A stretch of DNA of 64,000 bases, from NCBI GenBank assembly GCA_036268455.1, contig DATAUD010000010.1:99648-163647 (forward strand), given 5' to 3'. Shown here piece after piece: positions 37,629 to 46,759 of this stretch. The notes under the pieces are model-generated. The model ran no database searches. It saw only the letters and a program-made list of their open reading frames with translations, and had not been told where the DNA came from. Position numbers and translations under genes: made by a program. How positions within the stretch are numbered: position 1 is the first letter of the stretch; every line of letters starts with the position of its first letter. Origin of the DNA: DATAUD01 sp036268455 (lineage in GTDB: Bacteria > Verrucomicrobiota > Verrucomicrobiia > Limisphaerales > Palsa-1400).

Positions 37629-39135
37629 CGCGCTGTGGATGGGGTCAAACCTTCCCTTCTACTGGCGCTTCCGCCGCGCCCTCGGCGATCCGCGGCGAGC
37701 GCAATTCTTAAAGCTCCGAAAACTTCTGCGCGAGAATGCGGATTCGGCTTTTGGCAAAGCGCACGACTTCGGCAACATTCGAGATTACCGGGATTTCGTC
37801 CGAAGAGTACCACTCGCTGATTACGACTCGTTGGAGCCGTGGATTAATCGCATACGCGACGGCGAACAAAAAGTTTTGACGAATGACGCCGTCACTCACC
37901 TGATTCCGACCAGCGGTTCGACCGGGGCGCGAAAACTCATTCCTTTTACAGCGGGACTACAGCGGGAGTTCAACGCGGCAATAAGCGCATGGTTGGTCGA
38001 TCTAGCCCGGCAGTTTCCAGCGGTCCTCGGTGGTCGAGCTTATTGGTCGATTACGCCGGCATTAGGTGAGATTCCGTCGGAGAAATCAGCGGTTCCGATT
38101 GGTTTCGGCGCTGATACCGCCTATCTCGGAGGCGCGCGCGAAATGCTCGCGGCGTCTGTCATGGTCGCGCCTTCCGGCTTGGGCGGGATTAAGTCCGTTG
38201 ACGAATTCCGTTATCAGACACTCTTGTGTTTGCTCCGGTGCCGGGACTTAAGGTTGATCTCTATTTGGCACCCCTCGTTTCTCACCCTGCTTCTGGACGA
38301 ATTGCCCAGAGTTTGGAAGAATTTGCTAACAGATTTGGGGCTCCCCCGTCACCTTCGCGCCGCGGACCCAGCGCGACCGGAGGAACTTTGGCCGACTCTC
38401 CGCGTCATCAGTTGCTGGTGCGATGGCGCGGCGTCACTCGCTCTGCCTGATTTAAGGAAACGATTTCCCCATGTTCTCATTCAGCCAAAGGGGCTGATTG
38501 CCACGGAAGGCTTCGTGACGCTCCCGTTTGGCGAGCAGCGCCCCTTGGCCGTGACGTCGCACTTCTATGAGTTTATCGATTCTGAGGGTCGAGTAGCGCC
38601 ACTCGATGAACTGCGCGATGGAATCGAATATGAGGTGGTTATTACGACATCTGGCGGTTTATGGCGCTATCGCCTCGGCGACCGCGTCTTGGTGGATGGA
38701 TTTGCGGCGAAAACTCCGTCGCTACGATTCCTGGGACGGTCGGGCGATGTCTCAGATCGTTTTGGCGAGAAGCTTACGGAGGAATTCGTTGTCAAATCCT
38801 TGCTGACCGTTTTCGATGGCAGACCGCCACGCTTTGCTTTACTCGCGCCAGATGAGGGCCAGGACGGCTGCCGCTATACGCTTTATATCGACATTTCCCC
38901 CAAGCCGCTTTGGGCCGAGCGCATCGACCAGACTTTGCGCTTGAATCCCCATTACGCGTACTGTCGCGATCTGGGCCAACTGCTGCCGCCGAAGATATTT
39001 TTGGTGAGCCGAGATGGCTTTGAGACGTATTGCCGAAAGCGAGCAGCGAACGGTGCCCGCCTTGGGGATGTTAAATCATCGGCTCTTTCCCGCATTTCTG
39101 GTTGGTCTTCAATATTCGCTGGAGCCTACGTTTAA
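37603..39135 (+). CDS. GH3-family acyl-acid amido synthetase
   Basis: The 510-residue protein is a GH3 (auxin-responsive promoter family) ligase of the ANL adenylating superfamily. It has the phosphate-binding loop PTSGSTGARK (102-111), a GLIATEG segment, LWRYRLGDRV and a FLGRSGDVSDRFGEKLTEEF hinge region. Plant GH3 enzymes activate a carboxylic acid with ATP and join it to an amino acid. In bacteria members occur in scattered natural-product clusters, where most are uncharacterised. It is last in the plus arm. A natural guess is that it joins the desaturated acyl acid to an amino acid or amine that AurF oxidises. Confidence 0.88.
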   Translation: MPLITPIANALWMGSNLPFYWRFRRALGDPRRAQFLKLRKLLRENADSAFGKAHDFGNIRDYRDFVRRVPLADYDSLEPWINRIRDGEQKVLTNDAVTHLIPTSGSTGARKLIPFTAGLQREFNAAISAWLVDLARQFPAVLGGRAYWSITPALGEIPSEKSAVPIGFGADTAYLGGAREMLAASVMVAPSGLGGIKSVDEFRYQTLLCLLRCRDLRLISIWHPSFLTLLLDELPRVWKNLLTDLGLPRHLRAADPARPEELWPTLRVISCWCDGAASLALPDLRKRFPHVLIQPKGLIATEGFVTLPFGEQRPLAVTSHFYEFIDSEGRVAPLDELRDGIEYEVVITTSGGLWRYRLGDRVLVDGFAAKTPSLRFLGRSGDVSDRFGEKLTEEFVVKSLLTVFDGRPPRFALLAPDEGQDGCRYTLYIDISPKPLWAERIDQTLRLNPHYAYCRDLGQLLPPKIFLVSRDGFETYCRKRAANGARLGDVKSSALSRISGWSSIFAGAYV

Positions 39136-39176
39136 CCTTCGCGCGCGTGATTCGAGCTTTCAGACCCAGCGCCATC

Positions 39177-39204
39177 CGCCCGAAAGCTGAAGGCTTTCGC
39201 GGGC
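39177..39204. terminator. Stem-loop after the GH3 gene
   Basis: CGAAAGC (39181-39187) and GCTTTCG (39193-39199) form a perfect 7-bp stem with a 5-nt loop, extended by flanking CC/GG pairs with one bulge. It lies 42 bp after the GH3 stop and before the convergent broken LysR gene. No T-run follows, so it is a weak candidate for a bidirectional terminator. Confidence 0.4.
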
Positions 39205-39242
39205 ACTTCACGCTGGATTGATTTCAAAAACACAGTCAACTA

Positions 39243-39934
39243 TCACGGGCGCACCGATAGGCAAACTCTGCACTCCATAGACCAAAAACCTGCCTTGCGA
39301 CATGTCGAGATTACTTCACCGAACAACGCGGGTGATCCACGGCGATAATACTCCACAAAAGTCTCGCCGGAAAGATTCTTGAGATCGACCACGCTTTTCT
39401 TCGCCAACGCGTGGCGGGCAGGCAGCACAATTTCCAGGCGATCTTCGTACACAACCTCAGAGCCAAATTCTTTGGAGCGCTCTTTGGGAAATGCCCGGGA
39501 GAATCCGATGTCAATTTTTCCGTCGTCAAACGCCTTCAACTGTTGCTCTGTGTTCATATCGTGCAACTGAACATCCACGTTCGGAAATTCTTTCCGGTAC
39601 GACTTGATTAACGCCGGTATGAACGGACCGCCGCGCAAGGCAAAAACCCTATTCGAAGACAACCAATCTCGCCTTTGGAAGCTCGTTGAGCGGCTATTTT
39701 TGCGCCCTCAGCGCGAACCATTACTCCCTGGGCTTCCGCGAGGAATGCGTTTCCGGACGCGGTTAACTCGACGCCACGGCTATTACGCGACAAAAGCTTT
39801 ACACTCAACTCGTCTTCCAAGTCCAAAATGGTTTGACTGATTGCCGGCTGCGCAACATGCAAGCGGCGCGACGCTTCGCTGAAGCTCAGATTCGATGCCA
39901 CCGCAATGAAATAGCGCAGATGTCGAAGTTCCAT
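39243..39934 (-). pseudogene. Broken LysR-family regulator (frameshift, truncated)
   Basis: The ATG at 39934 opens a typical LysR helix-turn-helix (MELRHLRYFIAVASNLSFSE, RRLHVAQPAISQTILDLE) that runs in frame to LRIGFLPCAAVR and then stops at 39608. The effector-binding domain continues in another frame (GPFIPALIKSYRKEFPNVDV, DIGFSRAF, VEYYRRGSPALFGEV). The shift therefore falls at about 39615-39635. The second frame ends at 39243 well short of the usual 300 residues, so a second lesion is likely. It sits between the end of the lipid cluster and the catalase gene. Confidence 0.8.
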
Positions 39935-40024
39935 TCACGTTATCCTATCGTTTTATGCGATGAAGACAATTCAATCTCAATACGATTGTGGAACCCCGCC
40001 CAATTGAGACACCAAATCACCAAT

Positions 40025-42121
40025 TTACTGGTTGAACATTGGGGCGTGTAGTTTCGGCTCGCGATCCCAAATTCGCCCTTTCTTGGCGGCGTTAATAAAC
40101 TGCGAGATGGCCCGGCTGTCGGCCAGCTCGATCACGCCGTCGTCAGGTTCGACGCCTGCTTTCTCCAATAATGGACGCGCGGCGGGAGTGTGGGCGATTA
40201 CTTTGCAGTGTGCGAAGGCGTCGCTGACCCAATCCAGCGCGGCAGCTTGCGTGGCGAGGAATTCCGCTTGTTTCTGGTCGAGCAAAATTGCAACGGTGTC
40301 GAACATGACGGAAGGACCGCCGGCAATGGAATGGTTGGCCGGGATCGTGTTCCGGGCGTTATCGGTGGCGCCGCCGACTTTTGGAGCGACGATGGCTACG
40401 GCGGCGCCCTCTTTTTTGGCCGCGTTGCGCAAGCCAGTCAATAACCCCGCATCATGGCCATCGGCAATCAAGATGCCCAACTGGCGGCCCTTAAGTGTCG
40501 GTTTCGCCTTCTTTAAAATGCTCAAAGCGTCGGATGTTTCCAAATCGCGCGGTGAAACGGCTGGTTGGATCTTTTCCGCGTTGCCTTCCATTCCGAGGCC
40601 GGCCTCAACTTGTTTCTGCAAGTCCGGCTCGATGAGGGCCAAGTGTCCAAACATACGCGCGCGAATGTGAGTTTGCGAGACTTTGCCCAACTCGAAGGTC
40701 AGTGCGCTGACCATATGACGCTGCTCGGTTGGGGTCATGGAACGGTAGAACAGCCGCGCCTGAGAATAATGGTCGGCAAACGTGTCGGTCCGCAACGTTG
40801 TTTTCTCCCCCATGATTTCTTCGGGGAACGGTTTGTAGCCCATCGCGGGATTTTCGCGGACTTTGCCCGGGTCGATGGAGTTGGGTTCGTAATTGGCGCG
40901 GCCTTTGGGAACCTGCATTTGGTGGATCCCATCGCGTTGCTGATTGTGGAACGGACAACGCGGAGCGTTGACGGGCAGTTGGTGAAAGTTCGGGCCGCCC
41001 AACCGGCTTAGTTGCGTGTCCAGGTAAGAAAACAAACGGCCTTGCAACAGAGGATCATTGGTGAAGCCGATTCCAGGAACGATGTTGGCCGGACAAAAGG
41101 CTACTTGCTCGGTCTCGGCAAAAAAATTATCGACATTACGGTTCAGGACCATCTTGCCGATCATCCGCAGGGGAATGATTTCTTCGGGGATGATTTTCGT
41201 CGGGTCAAGCGGATCAAAATCAAGGTCGTCGGCCGCAGCCTGGTCGAAAACTTGCAAGCCCAATTCCCATTCGGGGAACGTGCCCGTTTCGATTGCTTCC
41301 CAAAGATCGCGCCTATGAAAATCCGGGTCCATGCCGTTGATCTTGAGGGCTTCGTCCCAAACGACGGATGCGGAGCCGATGGTCGGACGCCAGTGGAATT
41401 TTACAAATTGCGAGCCGCCTTTGGAATTAATCATTCGGAAAGTGTGAATGCCGAACCCTTCCATCGTGCGCAGTGAACGGGGAATCGTGCGATCAGACAT
41501 GATCCATGCCACCATGTGCATGCTTTCGGGTGTGAGCGAGATGTAGTCCCAGAAAGTGTCGTGCGCGGTGGCGGCTTGTGGAAAACCGCGGTCAGCTTCC
41601 ATTTTTACCGCGTGAATCAAATCAGGAAACTTCATGGCGTCCTGAATAAAAAAGACGGGAATGTTATTGCCGACCAAATCAAAGTTGCCTTCCGACGTGT
41701 AAAATTTCACCGCGAATCCGCGCACGTCGCGCGGCATGTCACCGGAGCCCGCGCCGCCGGCGACAGTTGAAAAACGGGCGAAGACTTCCGTCTTCTTTTT
41801 TGGGTCCTGCAAAAAGGCCGCTTTGGTGATGTCGGCGCAGGATTCGTAAGGTTGAAAATAGCCGTGCGCGCCGGATCCGCGCGCATGAACGATTCGCTCG
41901 GGAATCCGTTCGTGGTCAAAGTGAGTGATCTTCTCGCGCAGGACAAAATCTTCCAAAAGCACCGGGCCGCGCGGGCCGGCCTTGATGGAATTTTGATTAT
42001 CGGCGATGGGAATGCCTTGGTTGGTCCGCAAAATGAGAGCTGGATCGCTTGAGGTTTGGTGCAATTCGGCCGGGGCTGGGGCCGACGCGGCTTTGGGTGA
42101 GTTTGATTTGTTCTTCTTCAT
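40025..42121 (-). CDS. katE: Large-subunit (clade 2) monofunctional catalase
   Basis: From the ATG at 42121 the protein has 698 residues; an in-frame start at 42175 adds 18 unlikely residues. It shows the catalytic histidine segment ERIVHARGSGAHGYF, the VGNNIPVFFIQDA asparagine segment and the haem-ligand tyrosine motif RLFSYLDTQLSRLG. The C-terminal ~150 residues form the flavodoxin/DJ-1-like domain (RQLGILIADGHDAG) that marks HPII-type large catalases. It degrades hydrogen peroxide in the cytoplasm. It is divergent from the sialidase operon, with an operator-like palindrome in the shared gap, nearer the sialidase. Confidence 0.95.
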   Translation of the reverse strand: MKKNKSNSPKAASAPAPAELHQTSSDPALILRTNQGIPIADNQNSIKAGPRGPVLLEDFVLREKITHFDHERIPERIVHARGSGAHGYFQPYESCADITKAAFLQDPKKKTEVFARFSTVAGGAGSGDMPRDVRGFAVKFYTSEGNFDLVGNNIPVFFIQDAMKFPDLIHAVKMEADRGFPQAATAHDTFWDYISLTPESMHMVAWIMSDRTIPRSLRTMEGFGIHTFRMINSKGGSQFVKFHWRPTIGSASVVWDEALKINGMDPDFHRRDLWEAIETGTFPEWELGLQVFDQAAADDLDFDPLDPTKIIPEEIIPLRMIGKMVLNRNVDNFFAETEQVAFCPANIVPGIGFTNDPLLQGRLFSYLDTQLSRLGGPNFHQLPVNAPRCPFHNQQRDGIHQMQVPKGRANYEPNSIDPGKVRENPAMGYKPFPEEIMGEKTTLRTDTFADHYSQARLFYRSMTPTEQRHMVSALTFELGKVSQTHIRARMFGHLALIEPDLQKQVEAGLGMEGNAEKIQPAVSPRDLETSDALSILKKAKPTLKGRQLGILIADGHDAGLLTGLRNAAKKEGAAVAIVAPKVGGATDNARNTIPANHSIAGGPSVMFDTVAILLDQKQAEFLATQAAALDWVSDAFAHCKVIAHTPAARPLLEKAGVEPDDGVIELADSRAISQFINAAKKGRIWDREPKLHAPMFNQ

Positions 42122-42245
42122 GTGTGTCGAATTATTATAGGAAATTGACCATACGCCACGGTATTTGGGGCGCAATGAGGGAAATCCCCCACTTCTGGAT
42201 AATTCGCCGGCCGTTCAAAAAACAGCCCGCAATTGGTTTTCAGGG

Positions 42246-42264
42246 TGGTCAAGAGAATTGACCA
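42246..42264. promoter_or_regulatory. 19-bp palindrome, copy A (sialidase operon)
   Basis: TGGTCAAGAGAATTGACCA is a perfect 6+7+6 inverted repeat. It lies 76 bp before the sialidase ATG (42341) and 124 bp before the divergent catalase ATG. It shares the TGGTMA-N7-TKACCA pattern with three other sites in the window and is a candidate operator for the GntR/LacI-type regulator at 52503-53567. Confidence 0.72.
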
Positions 42265-42340
42265 GCGAAGAAATCTGGAGTGGGTTGGCCGGCGCGTTGT
42301 AGCCTCCCTTCGTCCCAGAAATGGAAACTCTAAAAAGAAC

Positions 42341-43576
42341 ATGAGACCTTCAATTTTAAAATCAAAATGCGCCAAATTTATGTTGAGCGTCCTCCTGATA
42401 GAGGCCGTTCCCGGCGGCTTGCGGGCGGAGCCGCCATGGGTCAACAAAACAGACCTTTTCGAGGCGCGCACGGGTGGTTACAGGACCTATCGAATCCCGG
42501 GAGTCGTGGTCACGGCCAAAGGGGTAATCCTGGCTTATTGCGAGGCGCGCAAATTTACCGGCAACGACTGGGATACGATTGACGTGGTTCTTCGCCGAAG
42601 CACAGACGGCGGGAAGACTTGGGAGCCGATGCGGAAGATTTCGGACATCCCCGGTCCCAAGGCGCGGAGCGAGGTTGCCCTGGCCCATCATCTTGGGAAG
42701 CCCGACGATGTGACCTACAACAATCCGGTGGCGATAGCGGACTCGAAGCCGGGCGTGGTTCACTTTTTGTTTTGCCTCGACTACGGGCGCTGTTTTTACA
42801 TGCGCAGCGATGACGATGGAGTGACGTTTGGCGCGCCAGTGGAAATCACCGGCGCTTTTGAGAAGTTCCGCCCGCAATATGACTGGCACGTGCTCGCCAC
42901 CGGACCCGGGCACGGGATACAGTTGAAGAACGGCCGGCTGCTGGTTCCTGTGTGGCTCTCGACGGGCAAGTTTGGGCATCATCCTTCGGTCGCGGGGACG
43001 ATTTTCAGCGATGACAACGGGAAAACATGGCAGGCCGGCGACATCGCCGTGCCGAGCACCGATGAATGGGTCAGTCCGAACGAAACGGCCGTGGTCCAAT
43101 TGGCGGACGGACGGGTGATGCTGAACTCGCGCAGTGAATCGACGGCCAACCGGCGCCTGATAACCATTGGAGCGAACGGCTCGACGGATTGGGCCAAACC
43201 GCGCTTTGATTCCGCGCTGTTGGAACCCATTTGCATGGCAAGCATCGTGCGTCTCACGGCCAAACCGGAGAGCGATAAGAATCGGCTGGTGTTTTCGAAT
43301 CCGGACAACCTCGAGCGGGCCGATGGCAAGGAAAAGCCGGGAAAATCGCGGGACCGCAAGAATCTTTCGATCAAATTGAGCTACGACGAAGGGGAAACAT
43401 GGCCGGTGAATAAGGCGCTTGAGCCGGGAGCCAGCGAATATTCGGACCTTGCGGCGATGCCGGATGGGACGCTGCTTTGCTTTTACAGCCGCAAAGGGAT
43501 GGTGACGATGGCGCATTTCAACCTGGAATGGTTGACCGGAGGGGCCGATTCCATTTCCGGACAACCCTCTAAATGA
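42341..43576 (+). CDS. Secreted exo-alpha-sialidase (GH33-like, BNR repeats)
   Basis: The ATG at 42341 gives 411 residues with a signal peptide (MLSVLLIEAVPGGLRA). The sialidase RIP motif (YRIPG, residues 50-54), the segment NDWDTIDVVLRRSTDGGKTW and further Asp boxes (SDDNGKTW, SYDEGETW) show a six-bladed neuraminidase propeller that releases terminal sialic acid from glycans. The order of catalytic segments fits GH33, including SPNETAVVQL. It is the first gene of an operon whose next gene overlaps it by ATGA, and it is preceded by operator copy A. A longer in-frame start at 42233 would cover that operator and is rejected. Confidence 0.88.
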   Translation: MRPSILKSKCAKFMLSVLLIEAVPGGLRAEPPWVNKTDLFEARTGGYRTYRIPGVVVTAKGVILAYCEARKFTGNDWDTIDVVLRRSTDGGKTWEPMRKISDIPGPKARSEVALAHHLGKPDDVTYNNPVAIADSKPGVVHFLFCLDYGRCFYMRSDDDGVTFGAPVEITGAFEKFRPQYDWHVLATGPGHGIQLKNGRLLVPVWLSTGKFGHHPSVAGTIFSDDNGKTWQAGDIAVPSTDEWVSPNETAVVQLADGRVMLNSRSESTANRRLITIGANGSTDWAKPRFDSALLEPICMASIVRLTAKPESDKNRLVFSNPDNLERADGKEKPGKSRDRKNLSIKLSYDEGETWPVNKALEPGASEYSDLAAMPDGTLLCFYSRKGMVTMAHFNLEWLTGGADSISGQPSK

Positions 43577-44361
43577 AATCCACCCGCGACCGACGGTTTA
43601 AACGTTGCGTTGCCCGGCGGTTGTCGCGCGCGGAATTGCTTCAGCTTAAGCGCTGGAACACCCCGACGGTCTATAACGGGTGGGAGCAAATTACGCGGCG
43701 CGACCCGGCGGCGGACGGATTCAATCCCGAAGAGACCCGCGATTTCATGCCGCAAATGGGACCAATGGTGGGTTACGCCGTTACTGTGGTTGTTGAGCCT
43801 TCAAACGCGGCGCATCGCAAGACGAACGCCGAGGCGTGGTCGCAGTACCGGCATTACGTCGCGAGCTTGCGGGGGCCAAAGATTATTGTTGTGCAGGACC
43901 TGGATAAACCGCGGGTCATAGGATCTTTTTGGGGCGAAGTGAACAGCAATATTCACCGTTCGCTCGGCGCCGTGGGAACGATAACCGATGGGGCCATCCG
44001 CGACCTTGATGAAATGACCAATGCCGGGTTCAAAGCGCTGGCGCGGAGGTTGTGTGTCGGCCATGCTCATGTGCATCCGGTTCGCTGGAATTGCGAGGCG
44101 GAGGTTTTTGGGCGAAAGGTGAAGCCGGGCGAGTTGATTCATGCCGACAAGCATGGTTTTTTGGTTGTGCCTGAGGAGGATGAAGGGCAATTGCTGGAGG
44201 CCGCCCGATTCAGCGATGCCAATGAATGCGAAACAATCATCGCCGCCGCGCGTTCCACCGCGGGGCGAACCACGAACCAAATCCTTGGAGACATCGATGC
44301 CGCCGCCAACGAATTTAGCGCGGCGGCCAGGTCAAAATTCCATCACAACGGTGAATGGTAA
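43573..44361 (+). CDS. RraA-family protein (HMG-aldolase-like)
   Basis: The 262-residue protein is an RraA / 4-hydroxy-4-methyl-2-oxoglutarate aldolase-like protein. It has the core GTITDGAIRDLDE (135-147) with the Arg-Asp pair that binds metal and pyruvate in aldolase members, and preceding segments VQDLDKPRVIGSFWGEVN and a late GFLVVPEED. Members act as pyruvate aldolases or as RNase E inhibitors. Overlap with the sialidase gene on one side and the mutarotase gene on the other argues for a catabolic role with sialic acid or another 2-keto-3-deoxy acid. The specific substrate is unknown. Confidence 0.82.
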   Translation: MKSTRDRRFKRCVARRLSRAELLQLKRWNTPTVYNGWEQITRRDPAADGFNPEETRDFMPQMGPMVGYAVTVVVEPSNAAHRKTNAEAWSQYRHYVASLRGPKIIVVQDLDKPRVIGSFWGEVNSNIHRSLGAVGTITDGAIRDLDEMTNAGFKALARRLCVGHAHVHPVRWNCEAEVFGRKVKPGELIHADKHGFLVVPEEDEGQLLEAARFSDANECETIIAAARSTAGRTTNQILGDIDAAANEFSAAARSKFHHNGEW

Positions 44362-45439
44362 GCCAATCCTCCATCGGCGCCGCCGCATTGCGATTTACGG
44401 AACGTTGATCATGATGATTTACCCGGCCTGCTTTCCCGGCTGCGCGTCGCAGGCGCCGGTGCTGACGTGGCAAAAACTGGCCCCGATTCCCGACCCGGAG
44501 GGTTTTGCCGGGGCATTTGCGGGCGTCAGTGGGGACGTTTTAATTCTGGCTGGAGGCGCGAATATCCCGTCTAACAAATGGGGCGAGACATTTCACAAAA
44601 AGTGGTATGACTCGGTTTTTGTTTTGGAGCAACCTGGCGGTTCCTGGCAAAGGGCGACCCCGCTTCCACACCCGCTCGGTTATGGCGTTTCGGTCAGCAC
44701 CCACGACGGCCTGGTGTGTATCGGCGGCGGCGACGAGAACCGGCAATATGCGGAGGTGTTTTCCCTCCGATGGCATGATGGAAAGCTGGCCTTTAAATCC
44801 TTGCCAAGCCTGCCCCGGCCTTGCGCCAATCTTTGCGGCGCGCTTGTCGGCCACACAATCTACGTCGCCGGAGGAATTGAAACGCCGAGCGCAACGAGAG
44901 CGTTGAAGACGTTTTGGAAGCTTGACCTGAAGCGATTGGATGCGGGATGGACCAAGTTGGAACCGTGGCCAGGACCGGAGAGAATGTTTGCGGTGGCCGG
45001 ATCGGATCAAGGATCGTTTTACCTTTTCAGCGGGGTGAAATTGAGGGCGGGGCCGGATGGGAAAGCGGTGCGTGAATACCTGCGCGACGGTTATCGATTT
45101 ACGCCGGGTTCGGGCTGGAAGCGCCTGACGGATTTGCCTCGGCCGGTGGCTGCGGCGCCGTCACCCGCGCCTTCGGCGGGCAGGTTCCTATTCGTCCTGA
45201 CCGGCGATGATGGAACGAAGGTGGATTTTTTGCCTTTGACAGAACACCCGGGATTTCCGCGTGATGTGCTGGCGTTTGACACACAAAACAACACGTGGTC
45301 AGAGGACGGCGAAACCCCTTTTTCGCGCGCCACCGCACCTGTGGCGCCGTGGCGGGGACAGTTCGTGGTGCTTAACGGTGAAGTCCGGCCGCGCGAGCGC
45401 ACCCCGGAAGTGTGGAGCGCAAAGTTTGTTGCCCCGTAA
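44351..45439 (+). CDS. nanM: Kelch-type N-acetylneuraminate mutarotase (NanM-like) lipoprotein
   Basis: I start at the GTG at 44351, inside the end of the RraA gene. This yields a charged n-region (HRRRR), a hydrophobic stretch (IAIYGTLIMMIYPACF) and a possible lipobox FPGC. ATGs at 44411 and 44414 are alternatives. The 362-residue product has kelch blades typical of NanM (FAGVSGDVLILAGGANIP, VCIGGGDENRQYAEVF, IYVAGGIETPSATRA). NanM converts alpha- to beta-N-acetylneuraminate outside the cytoplasm, which speeds uptake after sialidase action. Its place after a sialidase and before a transporter supports this. Confidence 0.85.
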   Translation: MNGKPILHRRRRIAIYGTLIMMIYPACFPGCASQAPVLTWQKLAPIPDPEGFAGAFAGVSGDVLILAGGANIPSNKWGETFHKKWYDSVFVLEQPGGSWQRATPLPHPLGYGVSVSTHDGLVCIGGGDENRQYAEVFSLRWHDGKLAFKSLPSLPRPCANLCGALVGHTIYVAGGIETPSATRALKTFWKLDLKRLDAGWTKLEPWPGPERMFAVAGSDQGSFYLFSGVKLRAGPDGKAVREYLRDGYRFTPGSGWKRLTDLPRPVAAAPSPAPSAGRFLFVLTGDDGTKVDFLPLTEHPGFPRDVLAFDTQNNTWSEDGETPFSRATAPVAPWRGQFVVLNGEVRPRERTPEVWSAKFVAP

Positions 45440-45462
45440 TTTTGTGGTAAAACCTTGATCGC

Positions 45463-46752
45463 ATGACGACGCCAAAGGTTGCCGCGATAGCCCGCCGGGA
45501 TTTTATTGCGGAGGCCAGGCGCTATGCGTGGCTGGTTGTGGGGCTTTTATGGCTGGTGGGTTTGTTGAATTACCTGGATCGCCTGCTGCTGACAACGATG
45601 CGGGAATCGATCAAGGAATCGATTCCCATGACCGACACTCAATTCGGTTTATTGACATCCGTGTTTCTCTGGGTTTATGGCGTGCTTAGCCCCTTTGGAG
45701 GATTTCTCGCGGACCGCTTCAGCCGCGGCAAAGTGATTGTCGTCAGTCTCTGTGTTTGGTCGGCTGTGACGTGGCTCACGGGGCACACCTATACGTTTGG
45801 GCAATTGCTGATTGCGCGCGGGCTGATGGGGGTCAGCGAGGCGTGTTACATTCCCGCCGCGCTGGCGCTCATCTCTGACTATCATCGCGGCTCAACCCGT
45901 TCGCTTGCCACGGGGTTGAACAACAGCGGCATATACGCCGGCACGGTATTGGGCGGCATGGGCGGATATGTTGCCCAGTTGTGGGGTTGGCGAGCGGGCT
46001 TCTCGGTCTTTGGGGGCTTTGGCGTTTTCTATGCTTTCGTGGTATGGATTTTTCTCAGAGACCCTCTTCCAATCCCGCGGGAGGAGAGAATCCCAGCGTC
46101 ACAACAGGAAATAAACTTCCCAACGCTGTTGGGGGCTTTATTTAGGTGCCGTGGTTTTTGGTTGTTGCTCGCGGTCAACGTGCTCGTCGGAGCGGCTAAC
46201 TGGAACATCTATGGCTGGTTGCCAACCTACCTTCGAGAACACTTCAATCTCGGAGCGGGAGCCGCGGGATTGTCCGCCACGGCGTACATCCAAGTCGCAT
46301 CAGTGGGCGGAGTGGTGCTTGGTGGCGTTTGGGCGGACTACTGGAGCCGGCGCAACCCCAGGGGCCGGGCTTTTGTCCCTGCGATTGGTTATTGTGTGGT
46401 GGGACCTTGTTTATTGGCCAGTGCTTTGACCAACGTTCTCCCGCTGGCTCTCTGCGGCCTGATGGTCTTTGGGCTGGGCCGGGGATTTTTTGACGCCAAC
46501 CATATGCCGATTCTAAGGCAATTGGTGGACGAACGCTACAGCGCCACCGGCTACGGATTCCTGAACTTCATTAGTTGCGCCGCGGGCGGCGTGATGGTTT
46601 TCGTCGGTGGCGCCATGAAAGACGCGCATCTGGGCCTCGACAAAGCCTTTCAGCTTTCGGCCCTGGGGCTGGCGGTAGCGGGATTGATACTTTTTACCGT
46701 CAAAGCCCAGGCCAGCAAGGGTGTAGCTGACCCGTCTAATACGGAGTTTTAA
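45463..46752 (+). CDS. MFS transporter, probable sialic acid or sugar-acid importer
   Basis: The 429-residue protein has about twelve membrane helices and MFS signatures: NYLDRLLLTTMR at the end of helix 1, GGFLADRFSRGK between helices 2 and 3, and YWSRRNPRGRA in the middle. It resembles the anion:cation symporter/hexuronate group. It lies 23 nt after nanM and is the last gene of the sialidase operon, so it probably takes up the released sialic acid or a derivative. This substrate is inferred from context. An ABC or TRAP alternative is not seen in the window. Confidence 0.85.
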   Translation: MTTPKVAAIARRDFIAEARRYAWLVVGLLWLVGLLNYLDRLLLTTMRESIKESIPMTDTQFGLLTSVFLWVYGVLSPFGGFLADRFSRGKVIVVSLCVWSAVTWLTGHTYTFGQLLIARGLMGVSEACYIPAALALISDYHRGSTRSLATGLNNSGIYAGTVLGGMGGYVAQLWGWRAGFSVFGGFGVFYAFVVWIFLRDPLPIPREERIPASQQEINFPTLLGALFRCRGFWLLLAVNVLVGAANWNIYGWLPTYLREHFNLGAGAAGLSATAYIQVASVGGVVLGGVWADYWSRRNPRGRAFVPAIGYCVVGPCLLASALTNVLPLALCGLMVFGLGRGFFDANHMPILRQLVDERYSATGYGFLNFISCAAGGVMVFVGGAMKDAHLGLDKAFQLSALGLAVAGLILFTVKAQASKGVADPSNTEF

Positions 46753-46759
46753 CCACCCG

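Noticed and set aside
42122..42175. Upstream in-frame start for the catalase
   Set aside because: The added 18 residues are unconserved; the lysine-rich MKKNKSNS start at 42121 is typical of large catalases.
42362..43564. Antisense open frame of 400 codons opposite the sialidase
   Set aside because: No recognisable domain, and the plus-strand frame has the signal peptide, YRIP and Asp boxes.
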